From contig NZ_SHKY01000001.1 of assembly GCF_004217545.1 (NCBI RefSeq), positions 5,890,001 through 5,954,000 of the forward strand: 64,000 nt of DNA, read 5' to 3'. The notes under the pieces are model-generated. The model searched no databases. It worked only from the letters and a program-made list of their open reading frames with translations, and was not told the origin of the DNA. Shown one piece after another: positions 1-6,213 of the stretch (positions within the stretch are counted from its first letter, which is position 1; every line of letters begins with the position of its first letter). The DNA is from Krasilnikovia cinnamomea (GTDB lineage Bacteria > Actinomycetota > Actinomycetes > Mycobacteriales > Micromonosporaceae). A program made the translations under genes and the position numbers.

Positions 1-284
1 TCGGACGCGCTGGTCACGTGGGGGTCGAAGTCGACGATCACCCGCCCGAGTGGTGCGTTGACCGCGGCCCACCGTACCCCTGGTAACCCCCGCGCGGCCG
101 TAGCCATGTGCGCCGCGTATTTCACCGCCGTCGCGTTGTTGACGCCAGGAACTCCGATGTGGACCCGACCGGGGCGCGCCCACACCGGTGGGGTGCTGGC
201 CCGGACCGGTGTGGGCCCTGCCGTTTCCTGGTTGATTCCGGGTGAATGGGTCGACGGCGCAACGATCGGCGTCGCGGTCTGCAT
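1..284 (-). CDS. Cation-translocating P-type ATPase, N-terminal part (cut by window edge)
   Basis: The frame opens at an ATG (nt 284) with a GAGGTGAC ribosome site just upstream and stays open to nt 1, giving 94 codons. After about 38 low-complexity residues it reads RVHIGVPGVNN, then LPGVRWAAVNAPLGRVIVDFD. This resembles the ferredoxin-like N-terminal domain of actinobacterial CtpI-type P-type ATPases, where a 'PGV.WA.VNA.LGRV.V' stretch is typical. No DKTGT motif, membrane segment or ATP-binding domain falls in the window, so the family call rests on this short domain. It starts 17 nt after the stop of the upstream minus-strand gene, so the two probably form an operon. The transported ion cannot be inferred. 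Confidence 0.5.
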   Translation of the reverse strand, partial: MQTATPIVAPSTHSPGINQETAGPTPVRASTPPVWARPGRVHIGVPGVNNATAVKYAAHMATAARGLPGVRWAAVNAPLGRVIVDFDPHVTSAS

Positions 285-301
285 CGTCACCTCACGCAGC
301 T

Positions 302-880
302 CTACACCGCGGCGTTGTGCGAGGTCGTCCTGGTTGTGGCAATGCCAGCGTCGTATTTCCGCGGCTCCTGCTTCGTCGCATGCGCCTCGGTGTCCTGTTG
401 GTGCGCGGCTCTTGCCGACTGTCCTTCCGAACGTGATCTGGCAAGACGGGCGACCCAGGCGCCGGCCTTGGCCAGTCCATGGAATCCGCGCGTCGTGGCC
501 CACCGTCCGCCTCCCAGGACCGCGTCCGTCCAGCGGCCGACTTCAGCTGTCACCCAGCGCGTGGAGAACTGCACCGTCACGATCGGAAACCGCACCACTC
601 GGGCGGGGTGCTCAGCGCCTTGGTCAAGGCCGTCGGCACCGCGCTCCCGCGTCTCTGCCGGGTGCTCGGACGCCGCGGTCTCGTCATCGTCCGCCATGTC
701 GCTGCGCACCTCCGAGCGGCCCTGCTTCACCTCATGGGCCTTGGCCGACTTGATGCCGGTCGAACGCCGACCGCCTCGCTGCGTCTTACCCGTCGTCCCC
801 TCGGTGGTCATCTGCCCCACCGCCTCCTCCAGGCTGGTATTGCTGGCGTTGAGGGTGTACCCCGCCGTGCTGGTCATCAT
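302..880 (-). CDS. Hydrophilic hypothetical protein upstream of a P-type ATPase
   Basis: About 192 residues with strong third-position G/C on the minus strand. Start ATG at 880; a second ATG at 877 is equally possible, and neither has a clear ribosome site. The N-terminal half is charged and low in hydrophobics (rich in Glu, Thr, Arg, Lys). A middle segment, VRFPIVTVQFSTRW, is the only part that looks folded, and the C-terminus is basic and polar. There is no signal peptide or membrane segment. I recognise no family. The 17-nt gap to the P-type ATPase start suggests co-transcription and a role linked to that transporter, which is inference. Confidence 0.45.
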   Translation of the reverse strand: MMTSTAGYTLNASNTSLEEAVGQMTTEGTTGKTQRGGRRSTGIKSAKAHEVKQGRSEVRSDMADDDETAASEHPAETRERGADGLDQGAEHPARVVRFPIVTVQFSTRWVTAEVGRWTDAVLGGGRWATTRGFHGLAKAGAWVARLARSRSEGQSARAAHQQDTEAHATKQEPRKYDAGIATTRTTSHNAAV

Positions 881-1015
881 GTTCACTATGTCGCCATTGG
901 ACGGACGTGTACTGTCACGCCCAGCGTAAGCGGACAATGTGACATCAATATGTGCTATTGGCGACGGTTGGTGCAGGCCGGACCACGCTGCCGACCCATG
1001 CCGGCCGTTCGGCGC

Positions 1016-1035
1016 ACAGATGATCATTCATCTGT
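1016..1035. promoter_or_regulatory. Inverted repeat in divergent intergenic region
   Basis: ACAGATG-N6-CATCTGT, a perfect 7-bp inverted repeat, lies between the divergently transcribed hypothetical/P-type ATPase operon and the secreted phosphatase gene. Its position suits an operator for either gene. I found no other copy in the window. The rest of 881-1098 shows no further structure I can support. Confidence 0.3.
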
Positions 1036-1098
1036 GATCTATTCCGTCGTCGGCCTACGTACAGCGCTCATGCCGGCGATGTCCCTACGTTGCTGGCC

Positions 1099-1704
1099 AT
1101 GACACCACGACTGCGTTCGGGTCTGCTCGCCCTGCTCACTACCACGACGATCACCCTCGGGGCGCCCGCCGCCGCTTATGGCGCACCGCCGGCTGCCCCA
1201 TCGATCGCCGGGCACAGCCTGCCGCCCTACCAGACCTGGATCGCGGACGTGACCGCCGTGACGAGCGCGGCGCAGCGGTACCTCGCCGACCGCCTGCCGG
1301 ACTCGTCGGTGAAGCCGGCGATCGTGCTCGACATCGACAACACCGCCCTGGAGACCACGTACCGGCCGGGCCTGGTCTCGCCCGCGACCGCGCCGGTGCT
1401 GGCCCTGGCGCGGCAGGCCGCGGCCGACGGCGCCGCCGTCTTCTTCGTCACCGCCCGGCCCCAGGTGCTGGGCTGGCAGACCGCGGTCAACCTCAGGGGA
1501 GCGGGCTACCCCGTCGCCGATGCCTATCTGCGGCCGTGGTTCAACACCCAGCCCGACGCCGGGTTCAAGACCGCGACGCGCAAGCAGATCGAGGATCTCG
1601 GCTACCGCATCGTGGCAAACATCGGCAACAACCCGAGCGACCTGTCCGGCGGATTCGCCGAGCGCACCTTCAAACTCCCGGACTACGACGGCCAGCTGAT
1701 CTGA
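1099..1704 (+). CDS. Secreted HAD-superfamily acid phosphatase (class III/B-like)
   Basis: 201 residues. The first ~29 residues form a Sec signal peptide: basic MTPRLR, a hydrophobic Leu/Thr core and a likely cut after AAAYG. The mature protein carries HAD motif I as VLDIDNTALE, with nucleophile Asp78, acid Asp80 and Thr82. Motif II is FFVTARP, a motif III Lys lies in the TATRKQ segment, and the terminal acidic motif is in NIGNNPSDL. This order matches the HAD acid phosphatase, class IIIB family, which hydrolyses phosphomonoesters outside the cytoplasm. Start ATG 1099 puts the basic N-region at the terminus. A strong hairpin follows the stop codon. The substrate is not evident. Confidence 0.8.
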   Translation: MTPRLRSGLLALLTTTTITLGAPAAAYGAPPAAPSIAGHSLPPYQTWIADVTAVTSAAQRYLADRLPDSSVKPAIVLDIDNTALETTYRPGLVSPATAPVLALARQAAADGAAVFFVTARPQVLGWQTAVNLRGAGYPVADAYLRPWFNTQPDAGFKTATRKQIEDLGYRIVANIGNNPSDLSGGFAERTFKLPDYDGQLI

Positions 1705-1711
1705 GCCAACC

Positions 1712-1741
1712 GCGTGGGCGGGTCAGGCGACCCGCCCACGC
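1712..1741. terminator. Rho-independent-type hairpin after phosphatase gene
   Basis: Perfect 13-bp GC-rich stem (arms 1712-1724 and 1729-1741) with a 4-nt loop, starting 8 nt after the phosphatase stop. No T-tract follows, as is usual in high-GC actinomycetes. Confidence 0.7.
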
Positions 1742-1782
1742 ACCATCGACAACCATCACCACGCATCTGATCGCCTACGCGT

Positions 1783-1863
1783 ACGGACCCCCTGAACCGC
1801 AAGCGCAACGCCTACGGCCACCAGGCCGGCGGCATCCTGCGCCAGCGCGGCGTCGTCACTTAA
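1783..1863 (+). pseudogene. Short remnant resembling a GGDEF-domain fragment
   Basis: One frame between the phosphatase terminator and the Zur-like promoter reads DPLNRKRNAYGHQAGGIL and then stops at TAA. This resembles the 'N.AYGHQAGD.LL' stretch that follows the diguanylate cyclase active-site region. There is no start codon, GGDEF motif or upstream domain, so at most it is a decayed fragment. Chance similarity is possible. Confidence 0.2.
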
Positions 1864-1866
1864 GCA

Positions 1867-1906
1867 AATGAAAATCGTTGCCATTAACGGTGCTGATGTC
1901 TAGTTT
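1867..1906 (+). promoter_or_regulatory. Candidate Zur-type operator overlapping a sigma-70-like promoter
   Basis: An AT-rich island contains AATGAAAA-TCG-TTGCCATT (1867-1885), an imperfect inverted repeat with 6 of 8 matching arm positions. It resembles actinobacterial Zur boxes (TGAAAAT-N-ATTTTCA type). TTGCCA (1878-1883) serves as a -35, with a 17-nt spacer to TAGTTT (1901-1906) as the -10. The repeat covers the -35, as expected for repression. The downstream genes encode a nicotianamine-synthase-like enzyme, which fits zinc control. The Zur assignment is inferred from the motif and context. Confidence 0.5.
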
Positions 1907-1911
1907 GGGAT

Positions 1912-2067
1912 ATGTCGATCACGCAGGTGATGAGCGACGCTGATGCGGTGCCGTCACCGGCGGCGTGCGGGGTCCTGCGCCGGACCTTGCCGGTCGAGGT
2001 TCGTGCTCGCCTGGGCGTCGCACAAGCCAGAAGCTGTGGAACCGCTCGATGGGAGAAGTCGAAGTAA
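1912..2067 (+). CDS. Small ORF, possibly leaderless, coupled to GNAT gene
   Basis: 51 codons from ATG 1912 (MSITQVMSDADAVPSP...) with mostly G/C third positions. The ATG lies 6 nt after the predicted -10, so transcription would begin at or near the start codon, giving a leaderless message. Its TAA overlaps the next gene's ATG as TAATG, a classic coupling arrangement. There is no recognisable domain, signal peptide or membrane segment, and it holds two Cys residues. It may be a real small protein or a leader that delivers ribosomes to the GNAT start. Confidence 0.4.
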   Translation: MSITQVMSDADAVPSPAACGVLRRTLPVEVRARLGVAQARSCGTARWEKSK

Positions 2068-2642
2068 TGTCAAGCCCTCAGAGAATGGGCCTGGTCGAAT
2101 CCTCGGACCTGATCGTCGCGCCTGCCGCGCCGGCGGACTTGGCAGAGGCGGAGGCGGTCATGCGGGAGGTCCTCTGCGCCGACCTCGGCGGATACCACGC
2201 AGCGTGGCACCGGGATCTCGACGATCTCGAGGCGGCCTATCTGCGTCGTCCGGGGTGTGTACTGGTCGTTGCCCGGGACGAGGGCGGCATCGTGGGCACC
2301 GCTGCCGTCAAACCGTGCATGCTGGCCAGCCCGCCGAATCCGGACTGGCTCGCGCGCGAGTACAACCAGCCGGGCGTCTGCCAACTCGTACGAGTGTGGG
2401 TCACCGCCGGGGCGCGTCGCCGTGGTGTCGGTCGTGCCCTCGCCGAGCGGGCTGTCGGCTGGAGCGTCGGCCCAGGCGGATACCGCCGTGTGTACCTGCA
2501 CACCGATGCCGGCGTCCCCGGCGCGGAGGCGTTCTGGCGCTCATTGCCGACCCGGGAGATCTACGACGGCCGGCCCGATCCGTTCAACACGGTGCATTTC
2601 GAGATCGACGTCGATGCGTTCCTGCGGGCGCCCGGATGCTGA
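2067..2642 (+). CDS. GNAT-family N-acetyltransferase
   Basis: 191 residues from ATG 2067, preceded by GGGAGAAG. It shows the GNAT acetyl-CoA site: a beta-4 strand QLVRVWVTAGARRRGVGRAL, in which the R-R-x-V-G-R-A loop matches the Q/R-x-x-G-x-G/A motif. A late YLHTDAGVPGAEAFWRSL segment is typical of the C-terminal helix. The sequence before it (VLVVARDEGGIVGTAAVK) is the usual beta-2/beta-3 hairpin. Its stop overlaps the start of the nicotianamine-synthase-like gene by 7 nt, so both are translated together. It may acetylate the product or an intermediate of that enzyme, which is inference from linkage. Confidence 0.75.
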   Translation: MSSPQRMGLVESSDLIVAPAAPADLAEAEAVMREVLCADLGGYHAAWHRDLDDLEAAYLRRPGCVLVVARDEGGIVGTAAVKPCMLASPPNPDWLAREYNQPGVCQLVRVWVTAGARRRGVGRALAERAVGWSVGPGGYRRVYLHTDAGVPGAEAFWRSLPTREIYDGRPDPFNTVHFEIDVDAFLRAPGC

Positions 2643-3502
2643 GCCTGTCCGCCGCGCCCGACTGGGACGTTACTGCGGCTGGTTCGCTGTCCCACCGCGT
2701 TCTTCGCCTGTACGAGCAACTGCGCGCGCAGAGCGATCTCGCTCCGTCGCCTGTGGTCAATGCGCTGTTCGCCGATCTGGTCGACGCCTGCGTGCATGCC
2801 GATGCGGAGGATGTTCCGTCGGTCCTGTCCGATCCACGGATCACCGGGGTGCGGTCGGACCTGATTCGGCTGTGCGCGCAGGGCGAGTCGCTGCTCGAGA
2901 ACGCATGGGCTCGAAGGGTGCTCGCAGCCGACCACCCGGGCGCCGAGACGGCCGAGTTCCCCTACCTCGGAAATTACGAGCAACTCGCCCGGCTCGAGTT
3001 GCACGCGCTGGCGGGAGCCGGTCACCGGCCCGAGACCACGCGCCGGCTCTGCTTCGTCGGCGGCGGTCCGTTACCGCTGAGTGCCATCCTGCTGTACCGC
3101 GCGCTGGGGATCCGTGTCACGGTCGTGGACCGGGACCGCGAAGCCGTCGAGCTCTCCCGCCGCCTCGTCGATCGCCTCGTCCCGGCGGAGCAGATCAGCG
3201 TCGTCCTGGCCGATGCGGCCTCCCCGTCCGACATAGCGCGCGCAGTCGCCGATTGCGACGTCGTGGTCGTCGCCGCGCTCGTCGGTCCGACCCGGGCGCA
3301 GAAGCGGGCGGCGTTGCGAGCCATCGGCAGGTCCGTGGAGCCCGGCACGCACGTCCTCATTCGCAGTGCGGACGGCCTGCGTACTCTGCTGTATCCCACG
3401 GTCGACATCAGCGACGTCCAGGACGCCGGGCTGGCGCCGGAACTGCTCCTGCACCCGCTCGGAGAGGTCGTCAACTCGGTGCTCGTGACCCGGCGTCGCT
3501 GA
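2636..3502 (+). CDS. Nicotianamine synthase-like aminobutyryltransferase (CntL-type)
   Basis: 288 residues. ATG 2636 overlaps the GNAT stop. The middle reads YLGNYEQLARLELHAL and then LCFVGGGPLPLSAILL, the SAM-binding glycine loop of the nicotianamine synthase family. TVVDRDREAVELSRRL (ribose-binding Asp) follows. The C-terminus LLHPLGEVVNSVLVTRR matches the family's terminal 'HP..EVVNS.V' motif. Known members (plant NAS, staphylococcal CntL) move an aminobutyrate group from SAM onto an amino acid to build metal chelators. No opine dehydrogenase, histidine racemase or metallophore transporter lies nearby. The Zur-like promoter suggests a zinc-related product. The last 32 nt overlap the convergent amidohydrolase gene. 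Confidence 0.75.
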   Translation: MLSLSAAPDWDVTAAGSLSHRVLRLYEQLRAQSDLAPSPVVNALFADLVDACVHADAEDVPSVLSDPRITGVRSDLIRLCAQGESLLENAWARRVLAADHPGAETAEFPYLGNYEQLARLELHALAGAGHRPETTRRLCFVGGGPLPLSAILLYRALGIRVTVVDRDREAVELSRRLVDRLVPAEQISVVLADAASPSDIARAVADCDVVVVAALVGPTRAQKRAALRAIGRSVEPGTHVLIRSADGLRTLLYPTVDISDVQDAGLAPELLLHPLGEVVNSVLVTRRR

Positions 3503-4679
3503 CGACGGCGCTTCCGCGCAGGATGACGTCGCGGATCCGGGTAAGGGCAAGGACGTCGCGCTCCACATCGCCGTCGACGACGACCAGGTCGGCCACCATG
3601 CCTCGACGGAGCCGTCCGACGGAGCCGGCCAGCCCGCATGCCTCGGCGGCCGCCGAGGTTGCGGCCGCCACCGCGACTTGCACGGGCAGCCCGGACCCGG
3701 CCAGCTCGCCGACCGCATGCGCGAGCACGCCGTGCGGCTTGGCCGGATGGATCCCTGCATCCGAGCCGGCGAGCAAGGGCACCCCGGCGGTGTGGAGCCG
3801 GCCGACCTGGGCGAACCGGGCCTCCAACGTCATCCCGGTGCGGCGCATCACCTCGATCGCTTGCGGGGACGGCGGCAGCGTAGGCAGGCGGCCGAAGGTC
3901 GGGCACACCGTGACCCGGCGTGCGGCCAAGCCGGCGATCACCGCGTCCGGGGTATGGATTCCGTTCGTGGTCAGGCACGTGCAGTGCTCGATGGCGTCGA
4001 CGCCCGCGGCCAGACACACCTCGACAGCGGACACGGGGTGGGCGTGTGCCGTCACCGGAAGCCCTCGACGGTGAGCCTCATCGACCACGACGCGGACGTC
4101 GGCGACCTCGAACTGCACTTGCAGCAGATCCGAACCGGAGGTCATCGCACCGCCGCTCACGATGACCTTGACGATCTGGGCGCCGTGGTCATACCGCTCC
4201 GCGACGGCGGCCCGCAGCGCACCCCTTCCGCTCACCCCGCCGCCGAGTGCGGCGCAGTGGCCGTCGGCCGTGGTGATGGGCGGGCCTGATCCGACTATCG
4301 ACGGTTCGTCGTGCTGAACCGTTCGGTCCAGGACCGCGAATCGGTTGTCGCCTAGATCTCGCACCGTCGTGACGCCGGCCTGGACCTGCGCCAACAGCGC
4401 CCGGCGGATTACGTGCTCGCGTTCGGCAGCGGACCGTCCGGCGTCCAACGAGAGGGCGTCTGGTTCGCCGCCGCCCACCAGATGCACGTGGGTGTCGATC
4501 AGACCGGGCAACACGGTGGCACCGGGCCGCTCCACCACCGGCTGACCCTCAGGTAACGGTGCGTTGCGCGGCCGGATCTCCACGATGCGATCGCCCTCGA
4601 TGTGGATCTGCGCCCCGTCGGGAAGGAAGGCCTCTCCATCAAACGCATGGGCCGCCCGGACCACGAAGGAGCTCCCCAT
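3471..4679 (-). CDS. Metal-dependent amidohydrolase (imidazolonepropionase/prolidase-like)
   Basis: 402 residues. The amidohydrolase metal ligands are in order: HVH in LIDTHVHLVGG (His64, His66), the candidate carbamylated Lys171 in QIVKVIVSGG, His in TAHAHP (~212/214), His in IEHC (~232) and Asp in AGSDAG. The N-terminal beta-sandwich (IHIEGDRIVEI) and C-terminal return (GRLRRGMVADLVVVDGD) are also typical. This arrangement fits the Xaa-Pro dipeptidase/imidazolonepropionase-like branch, which hydrolyses amides or lactams. The substrate cannot be called. The gene is convergent with the nicotianamine-synthase-like gene, and their 3' ends overlap by 32 nt. Confidence 0.8.
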   Translation of the reverse strand: MGSSFVVRAAHAFDGEAFLPDGAQIHIEGDRIVEIRPRNAPLPEGQPVVERPGATVLPGLIDTHVHLVGGGEPDALSLDAGRSAAEREHVIRRALLAQVQAGVTTVRDLGDNRFAVLDRTVQHDEPSIVGSGPPITTADGHCAALGGGVSGRGALRAAVAERYDHGAQIVKVIVSGGAMTSGSDLLQVQFEVADVRVVVDEAHRRGLPVTAHAHPVSAVEVCLAAGVDAIEHCTCLTTNGIHTPDAVIAGLAARRVTVCPTFGRLPTLPPSPQAIEVMRRTGMTLEARFAQVGRLHTAGVPLLAGSDAGIHPAKPHGVLAHAVGELAGSGLPVQVAVAAATSAAAEACGLAGSVGRLRRGMVADLVVVDGDVERDVLALTRIRDVILRGSAVVSDAGSRAPS

Positions 4680-4758
4680 GCCCGGAACGTAGCCGCTCGC
4701 GACGATGAAGACAACGTCACCTCGGCGGAGGGCCGTGCTCCTCGCCGCCGCGCTGATC

Positions 4759-5130
4759 TCAGTCGAGCAGGCCGTCCAGACTCTTCCCGGCGCCGTTCTG
4801 GCCGATCACGACGGTTGCGGCCGCCCAACGGTCACCTCGCCCTGGACGACGGCATAGCCTGGCTGGTCGCCCGGTTCCAGTGCACGGAGGTCAGCTCGCT
4901 GCGCGTGACAGTGGAACGCGCCTGCACGAAGGCGCGCACTCCGACGGCGGCACCGACGGCCGCCTCGTCCTCGGTCAGAGTCAGCCGCGCCGAGACGCCC
5001 TCCATCGGCTCGCCGGGTCTGCCCACGCCCGTAGTGCGCCACCCGATCGGGGCCGCGGAACAGCGTCCTGAAGGTGATTGCGTACAGGTCGCGGCGCAGG
5101 CCACCGAAACCGATGGCGGCGACCGCTCTG
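4759..5130 (-). pseudogene. Decayed coding region with an ABC-type Walker A remnant
   Basis: Between the AraC gene and the amidohydrolase the minus strand keeps coding-like G/C bias, but only by switching frames. One frame gives IGFGGLRRDLYAITF and RGPDRVAHYG. A second continues with SARLTLTEDEAAVGAAVG and SELTSVHWNRA. A third ends with TVVIGQNGAGKSL followed by a stop at 4759. The last piece is a textbook Walker A loop (GxNGAGKS), as in ABC ATPases. No single frame spans the region, so I read it as one or more broken genes. The parent family of the first two segments is unknown to me. Confidence 0.35.
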
Positions 5131-6102
5131 TCACCCGTGAAGGGTGACAGAGGGTGGACACCCATAAACCGCCCGGTAGTAGCCCGCGAACCGGCCTAAG
5201 TGGGCGAACCCCCACCGATGCGCGATCGCGGCCACCCCGGTGCAGGACGGATCGGCTGAGCGCAGCTCGTCGTGGGCGCGGGCGAGGCGAACCTGCCGCA
5301 GGTACCCCATCGGAGAGACGCCAAATTGCTCACGGAAGCCCTGCTGTAGGGCTCGCCCCCCGACGGACGCGACGGCAGCCAGGCTAGTCAGCGTGTACGG
5401 GTGAGCAGGGTCGGCGTGGATTGCGTCAACGGCCCGGCCCAGCGGTCCTGGCTGGCAGGCCTGGGCGGGTTCGTGCAGCGTCGGCCGGTCGGGGTGGTCT
5501 GCGGCCAGCAGCAGCCCGCGCAGGATCGCGTCAGTCAGCGGCTGCAGCACCGCAGGCTGGCCTCCCAGGCCGTCCGGGCTACCGGCCTCGATGGCCACCG
5601 CGCGCACGAGCCGGGCCCAGCTAAGTCCCGGCCCGGTGGTGAGATCCAGGCTGGGGCCGAACCTCACCGGTCCGGCAATGCTACGTCCGAGAAACGCACC
5701 CAGGGTGGATTCCAGCGCAAGCCCCTCGATGGTTACCATGTAGGACTGGCAACCGGATGCAGAATGCGAGCGCACCTCGCCAACGGGACGGTAGATCGCG
5801 GCGGAGGTGTTGCTGACGCTGGTGGAGATGCCCCGATGGCGTGAATGGATCTCTCCGTCGGCGAACGCGACGGCGTAACTGGTTTGCAGGTCCGGCACCT
5901 GTATCCGCATGCCGACGGAGCAGTCTGCGCGGGCGATGCCCACGGGACCGCATGCCAGTTGCTCGTAGCGATACCGAAACGGGCGATCGGCCAAGGTGAA
6001 ATCCGCCGAGACGGGCACCGCCACCCGCTCGAAGAACGCCCGGACGTCGTCCACATCCTGCGCCGAGAACGAGAGGGCCACGACCTTCGGTGCCGACTCC
6101 AT
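5131..6102 (-). CDS. AraC-family transcriptional regulator
   Basis: 323 residues, counting from ATG 6102 (MESAPKVVALSF). An in-frame ATG at 6156 would add 18 residues. The N-terminal ~200 residues form a ligand or dimer domain resembling the cupin-like AraC-binding domain of regulators that sense aromatics. The C-terminal ~100 residues hold two helix-turn-helix units: LTSLAAVASVGGRALQQGF, then GVAAIAHRWGFAHLGRFAGYY with the family signature ending in YRAVYGCPPS. It stands alone on the minus strand, downstream of the XRE/NB-ARC gene. No palindrome at its start is obvious, and the effector is unknown. Confidence 0.85.
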   Translation of the reverse strand: MESAPKVVALSFSAQDVDDVRAFFERVAVPVSADFTLADRPFRYRYEQLACGPVGIARADCSVGMRIQVPDLQTSYAVAFADGEIHSRHRGISTSVSNTSAAIYRPVGEVRSHSASGCQSYMVTIEGLALESTLGAFLGRSIAGPVRFGPSLDLTTGPGLSWARLVRAVAIEAGSPDGLGGQPAVLQPLTDAILRGLLLAADHPDRPTLHEPAQACQPGPLGRAVDAIHADPAHPYTLTSLAAVASVGGRALQQGFREQFGVSPMGYLRQVRLARAHDELRSADPSCTGVAAIAHRWGFAHLGRFAGYYRAVYGCPPSVTLHG

Positions 6103-6213
6103 CGGCCGATTATCAGCCCCCGTACGCGAGTGCGGCCATCCACCGCCAATCCCCATGCACCACTTGGCACGAACCGGTTGCAGGCAGCACTTTGGTACCA
6201 GGGAGCAACATCA

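Noticed and set aside
1..284. Frameshift in the P-type ATPase N-terminus
   Set aside because: An apparent shift at the G-run (87-91) came from miscounting; with five G residues the frame runs through LPGVRWAAVNA uninterrupted.
4806..5165. Intact minus-strand gene after AraC
   Set aside because: No single frame keeps the coding bias; best read as a broken gene.
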